From Ruegeria arenilitoris (GTDB lineage Bacteria > Pseudomonadota > Alphaproteobacteria > Rhodobacterales > Rhodobacteraceae), in the NCBI RefSeq assembly GCF_013032445.1, contig NZ_WQCA01000018.1, positions 1 through 61,465 of the forward strand: a DNA stretch of 61,465 nucleotides. Reading direction: 5' to 3'. The notes under the pieces are model-generated. The model ran no database searches. It was not told the DNA's origin and saw only the letters and a list, made by a program, of their open reading frames with translations. Of the stretch, positions 52,151-61,294 are shown piece by piece (position 1 is the first letter of the stretch; every line of letters begins with the position of its first letter). The position numbers and the translations under genes are program-made.

Positions 52151-53902
52151 ATGAACGACACGCCCAGCCCCGCCTATCAGGTTCTTGCCCGCAAATACCG
52201 CCCTGAAACCTTTGCCGACCTTGTCGGTCAGGACGCCATGGTGCGCACGCTGAAAAACGCGTTCGAAGCCGACCGGATCGCGCAGGCCTTCATCATGACC
52301 GGTATTCGCGGCACCGGCAAAACTACTACGGCGCGGATCATCGCCAAGGGCATGAACTGCATCGGCCCCGATGGCGAAGGCAAGCCGACCACAGAACCCT
52401 GCGGTCAGTGCGAGCATTGCTTGGCCATCATGGAAGGCCGCCATGTCGACGTGATGGAGATGGACGCCGCCAGTCGCACAGGCGTGAACGATATCCGCGA
52501 GATCATCGACAGTGTCCGCTATCGCGCTGCCTCTGCCCGCTACAAAATCTACATCATCGACGAGGTCCACATGCTGTCGACCAGCGCGTTCAACGCGCTG
52601 CTGAAGACGCTTGAGGAACCGCCCGAGCATGTAAAGTTCATCTTCGCCACCACCGAGATTCGCAAAGTGCCGGTAACCGTCTTGTCCCGCTGCCAGCGCT
52701 TCGATCTGCGCCGGATCGAGCCAGAGGACATGATCGGCCTGCTCAACAAGATCGCAACGGCAGAGAACGCTCAGATCGCCGATGACGCGCTGGCGCTAAT
52801 CACCCGCGCGGCCGAAGGGTCAGCGCGGGATGCGACCTCTCTGTTGGATCAGGCAATCTCACACGGGGCCGGGGAAACCAGCGCAGACCAAGTGCGCGCA
52901 ATGTTGGGCCTGGCCGATCGCGGGCGGGTGCTGGACCTGATGGACATGATCCTGCGCGGCGACGCGGCGGGCGCCCTCACCGAACTGAGCGCACAATATG
53001 CCGAGGGCGCTGACCCGCTGGCGGTACTGCGCGATCTGGCCGAGATCACGCACTGGATCTCGGTTGTGAAAATCACCCCGGATGCGGCCGAAGACCCGAC
53101 CGTTGCACCGGATGAGCGCGCCCGCGGACAACAGATGGCCGAGGCCCTGCCCATGCGGGTTCTGACACGGATGTGGCAGATGCTGCTGAAAGCGCTGGAA
53201 GAGGTCTCGGCAGCTCCGAATGCGATGATGGCCGCCGAAATGGCCGTGATCCGCCTGACCCATGTGGCCGACCTGCCCAGCCCGGAAGAACTGATCAAAC
53301 GGCTGCAGGATGCACCGCCGCCGCCACCAAACGGAGGCCCCGGTGGCGGCATGGCCGTGCCGTCCCATGCGCCTGCTCAGCCAGCTCCTGCTTCGTTCGC
53401 CCCGACCACGCGCGGCCCGGCTAGTGCGCCAACCGCCGCGTTGGCCCACGACACTCAGGCAGCCCTAGCGCGGTATCCCAGCTTTGACCATGTCGTCGAA
53501 CTGATCCGGACAAACCGCGACGTGAAACTGTTGGTTGAGGTTGAAAACGGTGTCCGCCTCGTGTCCTACCAACCCGGTCGGATCGAATTCACACCTACAG
53601 ACAACGCCCCCACCGATCTGGCCGCCCGGGTCGGCTCCGCATTGCAGCGGTGGACCGGAAACCGCTGGGCGGTGTCCATCGTCGCCGACGGAGATGCCGC
53701 GACCATCGCCGAGGTTCGTGACGCGGCCGATCTGGCCCTGAAAGCGCAGGCCGAGCAGCACCCTTTGGTTCAGGCCGTGCTCATGCAATTCCCGAAAGCG
53801 CGTATCAAACGGATCGAAACACCGGAAGAACGCGCAGCCAAGGTCGAAACCGAAGCCCTGCCCGAGGTCGAAGACGAATGGGACCCGTTCGAGGAAGACT
53901 AA
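52151..53902 (+). CDS. dnaX: DNA polymerase III subunit tau/gamma
   Basis: The 583-residue clamp-loader ATPase starts MNDTPSPAYQVLARKYRPETF. Walker A is GIRGTGKTTTARI, with the zinc module CGQCEHC nearby, Walker B IIDEVHML and sensor/arginine region LSRCQRFDLRRI. After a Pro-rich linker (about 390-430) the tau C-terminal domain contacts the polymerase. I see no slippery heptamer for gamma production. It begins the dnaX-ybaB-recR group. Confidence 0.95.
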   Translation: MNDTPSPAYQVLARKYRPETFADLVGQDAMVRTLKNAFEADRIAQAFIMTGIRGTGKTTTARIIAKGMNCIGPDGEGKPTTEPCGQCEHCLAIMEGRHVDVMEMDAASRTGVNDIREIIDSVRYRAASARYKIYIIDEVHMLSTSAFNALLKTLEEPPEHVKFIFATTEIRKVPVTVLSRCQRFDLRRIEPEDMIGLLNKIATAENAQIADDALALITRAAEGSARDATSLLDQAISHGAGETSADQVRAMLGLADRGRVLDLMDMILRGDAAGALTELSAQYAEGADPLAVLRDLAEITHWISVVKITPDAAEDPTVAPDERARGQQMAEALPMRVLTRMWQMLLKALEEVSAAPNAMMAAEMAVIRLTHVADLPSPEELIKRLQDAPPPPPNGGPGGGMAVPSHAPAQPAPASFAPTTRGPASAPTAALAHDTQAALARYPSFDHVVELIRTNRDVKLLVEVENGVRLVSYQPGRIEFTPTDNAPTDLAARVGSALQRWTGNRWAVSIVADGDAATIAEVRDAADLALKAQAEQHPLVQAVLMQFPKARIKRIETPEERAAKVETEALPEVEDEWDPFEED

Positions 53903-54089
53903 CGCAAACCCTCCACGAAACTCTCCCGCGCCCGCCACGGGCCATCGGCTGACGCCGATACCCCTGAGCGGCCCGCGGGAGGAAAGGTCTTGCCAAAGAC
54001 CTTGACGACGGACGGGAACATCCTGGCCCCTTGTGCCGCGCGGACGGCAGCCGTATTTAGGCGGCAAACCGATACACAGGAGAAATACG

Positions 54090-54434
54090 ATGCTCAAAGG
54101 ACTCGGCGGTCTGGGCGATATGGCCAAGATGATGAAATCCGCGCAGGATTTGCAGACCAAGATGACCGAAATGCAGGAAGAGCTGAACAACCTGATGGTT
54201 GTCGGCGAATCCGGTGCAGGCCTGGTCAAGGCAACCGCCACCGCCAAAGGTGAACTCAAAGGTCTGGATATCGACCCGTCGATCTTCAATGGCGACGACA
54301 AGGAAGTGGTCGAGGACCTGATCCTGGCAGCCATCAAGGACGCACAGACCAAGGCGGCCGAGCGTTCTCAGGCCGAGATGGCGAAACTGACCGAAAGCAT
54401 GGGTCTGCCCGCAGACATCAAACTGCCGTTCTGA
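54090..54434 (+). CDS. YbaB/EbfC-family nucleoid-associated protein
   Basis: The 114-residue protein has the family's long helices (MAKMMKSAQDLQTKMTEMQE and ALAAIKDA-like EDLILAAIKDAQTKAAE) and the central KATATAKGELKGLDIDPSI strand region. It binds DNA as a dimer. It lies between dnaX and recR as in most bacteria. The 187-base gap from dnaX contains an 8-bp stem-loop AAGGTCTT/AAGACCTT at 53984-54003 without a U-run. Confidence 0.93.
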   Translation: MLKGLGGLGDMAKMMKSAQDLQTKMTEMQEELNNLMVVGESGAGLVKATATAKGELKGLDIDPSIFNGDDKEVVEDLILAAIKDAQTKAAERSQAEMAKLTESMGLPADIKLPF

Positions 54435-54456
54435 TAGACACTCCTGACGGAATACC

Positions 54457-54483
54457 GGCCGGGCACCCCTGCCCGGCCCTTTT
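54457..54483 (+). terminator. Terminator-like hairpin between ybaB and recR
   Basis: GGCCGGGCA and TGCCCGGCC form a 9-bp stem with a CCCC loop, followed by CTTTT. It lies 23 bases after ybaB and 15 bases before recR, so it may attenuate rather than fully separate the two. Confidence 0.75.
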
Positions 54484-54498
54484 GCAGGAGCATCCGCA

Positions 54499-55092
54499 GT
54501 GAGTTCGAACAGCGATATCGACAACCTGATCGACCTGATGGCCAAGCTGCCTGGCCTCGGCCCCCGCTCGGCCCGTCGCGCGGTACTGCACCTGATCCGC
54601 AAACGCGCCCTGCTGCTGACGCCGCTTTCGGACGCCATGCAGCAGGTGGCCATCACCGCCCGCGAATGCCTGAATTGCGGCAATGTCGGCACAACAGACA
54701 TCTGTGACATCTGCGACAGCGAAGATCGCGCAACCGGAGAACTGTGCGTGGTCGAGGACGTCGCCGACCTCTGGGCGATGGAGCGCGCGGGCGTGTTCAA
54801 AGGCCGCTATCACGTGCTGGGCGGTACGTTGTCGGCGCTGGACGGCGTCGGCCCGGACGAACTGCGCATTCCCCGACTGAAAGATCGGGTCATGGCCGAA
54901 GGGATCACAGAGATCATCCTCGCGCTGAATGCCACAGTCGACGGCCAGACCACGGCGCACTACATCGCCGATCAGTTGGAAGGGCAGGTTCGCCTGACTT
55001 CTCTGGCGCAAGGCGTGCCGATTGGCGGTGAGCTGGATTATCTGGATGACGGGACGATTACGGCGGCGCTAAGAGCCCGAAAAGAACTCTGA
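54499..55092 (+). CDS. recR: Recombination mediator protein RecR
   Basis: The 197-residue protein begins at GTG (54499) with AGGAG upstream. It has the helix-hairpin-helix region [20 protein letters not shown], the zinc finger [16 protein letters not shown] and a Toprim domain ([17 protein letters not shown]). It works with RecF/RecO in loading RecA at gaps. Confidence 0.97.
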   Translation: MSSNSDIDNLIDLMAKLPGLGPRSARRAVLHLIRKRALLLTPLSDAMQQVAITARECLNCGNVGTTDICDICDSEDRATGELCVVEDVADLWAMERAGVFKGRYHVLGGTLSALDGVGPDELRIPRLKDRVMAEGITEIILALNATVDGQTTAHYIADQLEGQVRLTSLAQGVPIGGELDYLDDGTITAALRARKEL

Positions 55093-55164
55093 GTACCGCG
55101 ATACGACGGTAACCAGAACACACCTTTACCTGTTCCAGTTTTACACCGGAATCTGCCCAGTTTG

Positions 55165-55662
55165 TCAGGTGTAAGCTCCCGACGAATAGGTCAATTCATA
55201 AGAGTGGCTGTAAATCTCGAAGACAATGCCAAAGGGGTCTTCAACGTAGACCATACGGTATGGTTTCTCTCCGGGGTAATAGTATCGGATCGGCATCCGT
55301 TGTTTGCCACCTGCGGCCACGATTTTTTCTACAAGGCCTTCGACATCTGGGTCCTGAACGCAAAAATGGAACGTACCATTCTGCCGAAAATCGATATTGT
55401 TTTCAGGAACGTAATTCCCGTGAAATTCGAAAAGTTCGAACCCGATCCGATCAGCAGTAGCGAGATGCGCAATACGTAGTTTTTTCCATTCCGGACCAAA
55501 CACATCAGTACACATGACACCGATATCCGTATCATCCTCTACCACGTCCGTCGGTGGCATGATTACGTAAAAACCAAGGACTTCAGAGTAGAATTTTACG
55601 GCCTCGTCAACGTTTGGGACGGACAATCCGATGTGAGAGAATGTTCTTGGATGTTGCGGCAT
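55165..55662 (-). CDS. VOC (glyoxalase/bleomycin-resistance) family protein
   Basis: The 165-residue protein shows the vicinal-oxygen-chelate pattern: FSHIGLSVPNVDEAVKFYSE with first metal His, HFCVQDPDVEGLVEKI, and VYVEDPFGIVFEIYS with the final Glu ligand. It is a metal-dependent lyase, isomerase or dioxygenase of unknown substrate. It stands alone on the minus strand. Confidence 0.85.
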   Translation of the reverse strand: MPQHPRTFSHIGLSVPNVDEAVKFYSEVLGFYVIMPPTDVVEDDTDIGVMCTDVFGPEWKKLRIAHLATADRIGFELFEFHGNYVPENNIDFRQNGTFHFCVQDPDVEGLVEKIVAAGGKQRMPIRYYYPGEKPYRMVYVEDPFGIVFEIYSHSYELTYSSGAYT

Positions 55663-55860
55663 GGCGCGCTCCTTAATTTTATGGAGCGAAAACTATTGTG
55701 CCGCAGCCGAGTTTCAAGCGCTCGCCCGGCGAGACATAGCCGGGTTCCGCAACACACATAGGTCTTTGTTCGCGGCCACATCAATCAAGAATGGCCTTTG
55801 CCTCCTGCACGCTGCGTGTACTATGGCTGTGACCTTATCCATTTGATATTGGGAACAGTT

Positions 55861-56349
55861 ATGAAACGCCTTTTCGCCCTAACGCTGGCCGCCTTTACAG
55901 CAACCGCCGCTTTTTCGCAGGAACTCGTCGACAAGGGATTTGTCGAAGGCTGGAACATCATGATGGACCCCGCGCTCGGCAATGGGTGCCTGATCCAGAC
56001 GGTATATCAGGACCTCTCGGTGGTGCGGCTGGGCTATGACGCTTTGGACAATCGCGGGTATTTCGCCGTTTACAACAAAGCCTGGGGCGATATCGAGCAA
56101 GGCAAAAGCTATCCGATCCGGTTTGATCTGGATGGCAAGAGCTTTGACGCCACAGCTATTGGGTTCAATCAGGGCAGCGTGCCTGGGGCGACTGTGTTCT
56201 TTACCGACCGGAATTTCGTCAACGCAATTGCGCAGAATAAGTCGATGACCGTCTACAACCCGGCAGGTGAGGTGGTGATGGCGATTGACCTCAAAGGTAC
56301 CGCCAAAGCGCTAGAGTATGCGCGGGACTGCCAGAACCGGAAACTCTAA
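55861..56349 (+). CDS. Exported protein of unknown function
   Basis: The 162-residue protein has a clear signal peptide (MKRLFALTLAAFTATAAFSQ) and a mature part of about 140 residues with two Cys (NGCLIQ and ARDCQN), possibly a disulfide. I recognise no family. It overlaps the convergent RNase gene by 4 bases. It is probably periplasmic. Confidence 0.72.
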   Translation: MKRLFALTLAAFTATAAFSQELVDKGFVEGWNIMMDPALGNGCLIQTVYQDLSVVRLGYDALDNRGYFAVYNKAWGDIEQGKSYPIRFDLDGKSFDATAIGFNQGSVPGATVFFTDRNFVNAIAQNKSMTVYNPAGEVVMAIDLKGTAKALEYARDCQNRKL

Positions 56350-56987
56350 CGAATCGGATCGAATAGCGCGTCTTTGGCCGTGCAGTCGCGGATTACGTCC
56401 CTGCCGCAGGGCACCGGTTCAAGATTGCGGGACAGGCACAGGCGCACCTCTTCGATGTAGCCTTGTTTGCAGGTTATGGTGATCGTGTCCCGCTCCAACG
56501 TGGGGTTGGCTTTCAAAAAGGCGTCCTCCACCACCGAGGCGGGCAGTTTGACTGTAGAATCCAGCTTGCGGAACACGGGCGGCCGCTGAACGCCCTCATA
56601 GGCTTGCCGAGACAGCGCAAAATAGTCAGCCGCGCTGAGGCCGGAACAGGTGCCGTGTTTTTTCCACTGGTGCCACGCAAGGCCCGGTGATCCCTGAATA
56701 TCAGCCATATCGCGGGTCATGGCGCGCGACGGCGGTGCCTCGGGCGTGCGGCAATAGGCAGGCCAGCCCTGATGGTATTGCGGCCAGAGCCCGTGCAATA
56801 CCCAGCCGTGATCGTGCCGCGCATCGCATTGGTCCGACCCGCGCGCATCGCCTTCACGGGCGCACCAGTTGGGCGACCAGCTGAGCGACAGAACGTAATA
56901 GTCGAACTCCCCGGCCTTTTCGCCATCGGCCAGCGCCGCCATCGCGCTGAACCCCCACAAAAACAGCCCCAAAACCGCGCTGCGCAT
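56346..56987 (-). CDS. Exported ribonuclease of the T2 family
   Basis: The 213-residue protein has a signal peptide (about 1-20) and both T2 catalytic segments: CAS I HGLWPQ (65-70) with His65, and CAS II WHQWKKHGTC (105-114) with His106 and His111. The position after His106, usually Glu, is Gln107 here. Many Cys suggest disulfides in the periplasm. The long upstream reading runs through the trcR promoter and is rejected. Confidence 0.88.
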   Translation of the reverse strand: MRSAVLGLFLWGFSAMAALADGEKAGEFDYYVLSLSWSPNWCAREGDARGSDQCDARHDHGWVLHGLWPQYHQGWPAYCRTPEAPPSRAMTRDMADIQGSPGLAWHQWKKHGTCSGLSAADYFALSRQAYEGVQRPPVFRKLDSTVKLPASVVEDAFLKANPTLERDTITITCKQGYIEEVRLCLSRNLEPVPCGRDVIRDCTAKDALFDPIR

Positions 56988-57117
56988 TCGCCTCTTCCCT
57001 TCTTGCCGTGCCGCGACTATATACGGGCCAAGTTCCCCGACAACGGAAACCTGCCCCAAGACCACGGGGCCGCCGAATTCCGGCGACGGGACAAATGTAT
57101 TTATAGGAGACGGGCTG

Positions 57118-57879
57118 ATGGCAAAACCGCTTATGGCCAAGGCAACGGCCGTATGGCTGGTGGACAACACCACGATCAGCTTCAAGCAGATCGCGGATTT
57201 CGTAGGGATGCACGAGCTTGAGGTGCAGGGCATCGCTGATGGTGACGTGGCCGCAGGCGTAAAGGGGTTCGACCCGATCGCCAACAACCAGCTGACCCAG
57301 GAAGAAATCGACAAGGCGCAGAACAACCCGCTGCACAAGCTGAAGCTCAAGTTCAATGCCGCCGCTGCGGGCGAGGAAAAGCGCCGCGGCCCGCGTTATA
57401 CTCCGCTGTCCAAGCGTCAGGACCGTCCGAACTCGATCCTGTGGCTGGTCAAGTTCCACCCCGAACTCAGCGACGGTCAGATCGCCAAGCTGGTCGGCAC
57501 CACCAAGCCGACCATCCAGTCGATCCGCGAGCGCACCCATTGGAACATCGCCAACATGCAGCCGATCGACCCGGTTGCGCTGGGCCTGTGTAAACAGTCG
57601 GAACTGGACGCCATTGTTCAGAAGGCCGCTGCCAAGAAAGCCGCTGAAGGTGGCGTCATGAGCGATGACGAGCGTCGCAAGTTGGTGTCCACCGAGCAAT
57701 CGCTGGAAATGGACGCCGCGCCCAAGATCCCGACCGCCATCGAGGGTCTGGAGACGTTCTCACTGTCCGACGATCCGGTAGAAGAGGCCGAAGAAGAGCC
57801 GATCATCGACGCCGACAGCTTCTTCAACCTGCCCAAGGGCGGGGCCGAGGACGAAGACGAAGACGATCTGCGCCCCTAA
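57118..57879 (+). CDS. trcR: Cell cycle transcriptional regulator TrcR (DUF1013 family)
   Basis: The 253-residue protein of the alphaproteobacterial DUF1013/TrcR family starts MAKPLMAKATAVWLVDNTTI. Two helix-turn-helix-like segments are visible: TISFKQIADFVGMHELEVQG and ELSDGQIAKLVGTTKPTIQS. The tail is very acidic (EDEDEDDLRP). GGAG is close upstream (AGGAGACGGGCTG then ATG). It is followed by a strong terminator. Confidence 0.87.
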   Translation: MAKPLMAKATAVWLVDNTTISFKQIADFVGMHELEVQGIADGDVAAGVKGFDPIANNQLTQEEIDKAQNNPLHKLKLKFNAAAAGEEKRRGPRYTPLSKRQDRPNSILWLVKFHPELSDGQIAKLVGTTKPTIQSIRERTHWNIANMQPIDPVALGLCKQSELDAIVQKAAAKKAAEGGVMSDDERRKLVSTEQSLEMDAAPKIPTAIEGLETFSLSDDPVEEAEEEPIIDADSFFNLPKGGAEDEDEDDLRP

Positions 57880-57888
57880 CGCACAGAC

Positions 57889-57919
57889 AGCCCCGGATCG
57901 ATCAGACCGGGGCTTTTTT
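57889..57919 (+). terminator. Terminator of trcR
   Basis: AGCCCCGG pairs with CCGGGGCT around a 10-base loop and is followed by TTTTTT. It lies 10 bases past the stop codon. Confidence 0.92.
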
Positions 57920-57930
57920 ACAGACAAACC

Positions 57931-58323
57931 ATGCTGAACATCCTGTCTAAATTCTTCGGCCCGCACCGTGCCGTATCGATCTATGCCTTCCTGAAGACCT
58001 GGGGCCTGCTCGTTGCGGGCGTCGTTGGCACCGTTGCAATTGCGACCTCACTGCTGGTGTTCAACGACAGTGGCGAACACGAACACGATTCGTATCTGAC
58101 CGTTTCCGTTCTTTCGGCGACTCCCGTGAATGGGGATCTGAAGTACGGCGTCATTGCCTCTGTTCAGTTACCTGATGGCTCAGCCACCTCAATTAACGAA
58201 TCCAAAGAACATATAGCTCGAACCGTTGGCGTAACGGCCTGCGTGGAAAAACGTGTCTACTTGGAAAGTGGTGAGCCGCGATACAGGTTCAAACTGCCGA
58301 GTCTGTGCGAGGCCAACCAATAA
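57931..58323 (+). CDS. Small membrane protein of unknown function
   Basis: The 130-residue protein has one N-terminal membrane helix (GLLVAGVVGTVAIATSLLVF) after a basic cytoplasmic end, then a periplasmic beta-rich part with two Cys (TACVEK and SLCEAN). No family is recognised. It sits between two terminators, so it is a single-gene transcript, unless reached by read-through from trcR. Confidence 0.65.
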   Translation: MLNILSKFFGPHRAVSIYAFLKTWGLLVAGVVGTVAIATSLLVFNDSGEHEHDSYLTVSVLSATPVNGDLKYGVIASVQLPDGSATSINESKEHIARTVGVTACVEKRVYLESGEPRYRFKLPSLCEANQ

Positions 58324-58325
58324 GC

Positions 58326-58358
58326 AAAACCGCCCGGTGGTTACACCGGGCGGTTTTT
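58326..58358. terminator. Bidirectional terminator
   Basis: AAACCGCCCGGTG pairs with CACCGGGCGGTTT around a GTTA loop, with U-rich sequence on the plus strand side (GGTTTTTCC). It lies between the small membrane protein and the convergent permease gene. Confidence 0.92.
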
Positions 58359-58361
58359 CCT

Positions 58362-59390
58362 TCAGATCATCTGAAACAGAATCCCCGCGATGATCGCGCC
58401 TGTGATCCCAAGCCCCAGATAGGTAGCAAAAACACGCGGCTTGACCAGCGACCAGACCGCCGCCATCGCCGGGATTGAGCTGACCGCGCCTGCGACCATG
58501 AAGGACATCGCTGCCCCCGCGCTCATCCCCTGTTCCGTCAGCCCGGCCAGCAGCGGCGGCGCGACGTACGAGTTCAGATAGGCTGGCATCCCCACCAGTG
58601 CGGCAATCACGATGGGTACGACACCTTCACCGCCAACCACGCGGGCAATCAGATCGGCCGGAACATAGCTGACCAGCAGCGCCTCGAGCACATAGGCCAG
58701 TGCCAGCCATTTCAGCAGAAACATCCCGTTGTGAACAAACTCGGACCGGAACCGCTGACGGCGCTCGGGCTCCTGCCAGAAGCGCCAGACCGGTTTGTCA
58801 TCCTTTATCGGGCCACATCCGCAGCAGCCAGCCGGTTTATACTCGCGCAGAGGTTGGGCAAATGCACCGGAGCGCATCAGGCCACGCACGACGAAGCCCC
58901 CGAACAGACCCAGCGCGACGGCCGCGACGGCTTTACCGATGGCAAACGGCCACCCTAACGCGCCTGCCGTGATCAGCAAGGTTGGCGGATCGATCAGCGG
59001 AGAGCTGAGCCAGAACGCCATCACCGCAGAGAGCGGCGCGCCAAGCGCCAACAAACCGGCGATGAACGGAATGACCTCACAGGAACAGAACGGCGCCAAC
59101 CCGCCGAACAGTGCCGCAAGAAAGATCATCCGCGTCTCGCGCCCCTCAAAGGCGCGCGCGACCATGACTTCCGCCCCGGTCGCCTTGAGGTAGGACAGCA
59201 AAAGAACGGCAAACAGGATGTATTGGCCGGTATGGGCCAGCGCCTTTCCGGCAAAGGTCACGACCTCGGTCCAGTTGCCGGGGTCCAGAACCGCAACGGC
59301 CGCCAGAATCGCCACAATCAACGCCCATGGAGTCTTGATCAGTTCAAGCACCCTTACAGGCACTTTGGGATTTTGTGTCAAATCAGCCAT
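58362..59390 (-). CDS. Permease of the ArsP/DUF318 type
   Basis: The 342-residue inner-membrane protein has about eight helices and the family motifs FCSCEVIPF (with C102 and C104) and SSPLIDPPT. A cytoplasmic loop carries CCGCG (C189, C190, C192), likely a metal or metalloid site. Relatives export trivalent organoarsenicals or other soft metals. Overlap of 8 bases with the upstream arsR-type gene shows coupled translation. The substrate is inferred only. Confidence 0.82.
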   Translation of the reverse strand: MADLTQNPKVPVRVLELIKTPWALIVAILAAVAVLDPGNWTEVVTFAGKALAHTGQYILFAVLLLSYLKATGAEVMVARAFEGRETRMIFLAALFGGLAPFCSCEVIPFIAGLLALGAPLSAVMAFWLSSPLIDPPTLLITAGALGWPFAIGKAVAAVALGLFGGFVVRGLMRSGAFAQPLREYKPAGCCGCGPIKDDKPVWRFWQEPERRQRFRSEFVHNGMFLLKWLALAYVLEALLVSYVPADLIARVVGGEGVVPIVIAALVGMPAYLNSYVAPPLLAGLTEQGMSAGAAMSFMVAGAVSSIPAMAAVWSLVKPRVFATYLGLGITGAIIAGILFQMI

Positions 59391-59691
59391 CGTTTGCGGC
59401 CTTTCCCACTTCGTCCGCGCAGCATTCGGCAAGAATGAACTGCGCAAGATTTCTCAACTCGTCATAGCAGGCGCGGTTGATCGTGCTGCGCCCGACTTTC
59501 TCTTGCTCGACCACGCCACCGGCGGCCAGAAACCGTAGGTGATGCGCCAGGGTCGACGGGGCGATCCCCGTCCTCTCCTGTATCTCGCCAACCGTAAGAC
59601 CGGCCTGCCCGGCCCGGACCAACGTCCTCAGAACCTTAAGCCGGGCCTCGGAGCCCATGGCCGAAAATCCTGCTGCAGCGGTTTCCCACAT
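59383..59691 (-). CDS. ArsR-family transcriptional regulator
   Basis: The 102-residue winged-helix repressor contains SEARLKVLRTLVRAGQ and the recognition segment TGIAPSTLAHHLRFL. Cys75, Cys90 and Cys91 near the C-terminus could sense a metal or metalloid; the ELCVCDL site of classical ArsR is absent. It is first in an operon with the ArsP-like permease and has an operator-like inverted repeat 12 bases upstream. Confidence 0.9.
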   Translation of the reverse strand: MWETAAAGFSAMGSEARLKVLRTLVRAGQAGLTVGEIQERTGIAPSTLAHHLRFLAAGGVVEQEKVGRSTINRACYDELRNLAQFILAECCADEVGKAANDG

Positions 59692-59703
59692 CTCGCTTAC
59701 TCC

Positions 59704-59735
59704 ATTAAACTATATTTCTGGTTATTTAGTTCAAT
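59704..59735. promoter_or_regulatory. Likely ArsR operator (inverted repeat)
   Basis: Arms ATTAAACTA and TAGTTCAAT match at eight of nine positions in inverted orientation, spaced by 14 AT-rich bases. This AT-rich patch in a GC-rich genome lies just upstream of the arsR-type gene, where repressor and promoter would overlap. Confidence 0.65.
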
Positions 59736-59782
59736 CAGATCTCGCGGTCAACTACCCGCATCACGAAATCTCGAGAATTGCG

Positions 59783-59813
59783 TAAGTCCAGATTGCCCAA
59801 CCCATAAGTCCAA
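59783..59813. promoter_or_regulatory. Paired TauR-type boxes upstream of tauR
   Basis: TAAGTCCAG (59783-59791) and TAAGTCCAA (59805-59813) are direct repeats 22 bases apart, two helical turns. Their reverse complements CTGGACTTA and TTGGACTTA match the CTGGAC(C/T)TAA repeats described for TauR in Rhodobacter. The second ends 13 bases before the tauR start, suggesting autoregulation. Confidence 0.7.
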
Positions 59814-59826
59814 TCTATAAGACCCT

Positions 59827-61287
59827 ATGGCAATATCGGTCGACACTTTCTTTCTTGAGCTGAACGGGCAAGGCACGCTGCAGGCGCAGATCCAGCAGAT
59901 GATCGCAGAGGGCATCCTGTCCGGCAGATTCCATGTCGGGGAAAAGCTGCCCTCGTCCCGCAAACTGGCGGCGCATCTGGGTGTCAGCCGGATCACGGTT
60001 ACGCTGGCCTATACCGAACTGCTGGCTAATGACTACCTCACCGCCAAAGGCCGGTCGGGGTACTATGTTTCGCAAAACGCACCGGTGCCGCCGAAATATT
60101 CCCCCGTCCAGCGCGGCACCGAAACCGTGGACTGGGACGCGGCGCTGGCCCGGCGGTTTTCGGGGCGCGACGTGCTGTCGAAACCGGCCGACTGGCGCGA
60201 CTATCGTTATCCGTTCATCTATGGGCAGGCCGACCGTACCCTGTTCGATCACGCCAACTGGCGCCTCTGCGCCGTGCGTGCGCTGGGTCACAAGGATTTC
60301 GATTCCCTGACCGCCGATTACGTCGATCAGGACGATCCGCTGCTGGTCGAGTTTATCGCCCGCCACACCCTGCCCCGCCGCGGCATCGCAGCCCGCCCCG
60401 AAGAGATTCTGATCACCATGGGCGCGCAGAACGCGCTGTGGTTGGCCTCGCGCATCTTGCTGACCCACAACCGGACGGCAGTGATAGAAGACCCGAGCTA
60501 TTACGCCCTGCGTAGCCTGTTGGAGGTTTGGGATTGCAACGTCGCCCCGTTACCGGTTGATCACGACGGGTTGCCGCCGGACGCGCTGCCCGACGACACC
60601 GACGTCATCTTCACCACGCCCAGTCACCAAAGCCCCACAACCTCGACCATGTCCGTGGATCGCCGAACCAAACTGCTGGAGCGCGCCCGCGACCTGGACG
60701 CGATGGTGGTCGAGGATGACTATGAATTCGAACTGGCCTTTCTGGGCGCGCCCTCCCCGGCGTTGAAGTCGATGGACCGGGACGGGCGGGTGATTTATGT
60801 GGGCAGCTTCTCGAAATCGCTGTTTCCGGGATTGCGGCTTGGCTACATGGTCGGATCCGAGCCGTTTATCCGCGAAGCCCGCGCATTGCGGTCTTTGGTG
60901 CTGCGCCACCCGCCGGGGCATATCCAGCGCACGGCGGCCTATTTCCTGTCGCTGGGCCACTACGACGCGCAGATCCGGCGCATGTCCAAGGTTCTGGCGC
61001 GACGGCGCGAGACACTGGACACCGCCGTCGAAGAGCACGGGCTGACTGTAGCCGGGCGTGGCATTCTGGGCGGGTCCTCGCTGTGGATGTCGGCACCTGA
61101 GCACGTTGACACAACCCGGCTGGCCACATCGTTACAGGGCCAGAGCGTCCATATCGAACCCGGCGCGCCATTCTTTTCGGGGCCGGACCGCCCGCAGAAT
61201 TTCTATCGCCTCGGTTATTCGTCGATCCGGCAGGACCGCATCGCGCCGGGTATAAAACTGATCGCCGACGCGATTCGTGCCATCTGA
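59827..61287 (+). CDS. tauR: MocR-type regulator of taurine utilisation, TauR
   Basis: The 486-residue protein joins a GntR winged helix (about 18-85, with KLPSSRKLAAHLGVSRITVT) to a fold-type-I aminotransferase-like domain. The PLP lysine is K330 in SFSKSLFPGLRLGY. MocR/PdxR proteins sense small amines through PLP; the TauR assignment rests on xsc being the next gene and on CTGGAC-type boxes on both sides. It is on the same strand as xsc, 126 bases upstream. Confidence 0.87.
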   Translation: MAISVDTFFLELNGQGTLQAQIQQMIAEGILSGRFHVGEKLPSSRKLAAHLGVSRITVTLAYTELLANDYLTAKGRSGYYVSQNAPVPPKYSPVQRGTETVDWDAALARRFSGRDVLSKPADWRDYRYPFIYGQADRTLFDHANWRLCAVRALGHKDFDSLTADYVDQDDPLLVEFIARHTLPRRGIAARPEEILITMGAQNALWLASRILLTHNRTAVIEDPSYYALRSLLEVWDCNVAPLPVDHDGLPPDALPDDTDVIFTTPSHQSPTTSTMSVDRRTKLLERARDLDAMVVEDDYEFELAFLGAPSPALKSMDRDGRVIYVGSFSKSLFPGLRLGYMVGSEPFIREARALRSLVLRHPPGHIQRTAAYFLSLGHYDAQIRRMSKVLARRRETLDTAVEEHGLTVAGRGILGGSSLWMSAPEHVDTTRLATSLQGQSVHIEPGAPFFSGPDRPQNFYRLGYSSIRQDRIAPGIKLIADAIRAI

Positions 61288-61294
61288 CGCGACT

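Noticed and set aside
52151..53902. Programmed frameshift in dnaX producing gamma
   Set aside because: I found no A-rich slippery heptamer with a following hairpin in the expected region.
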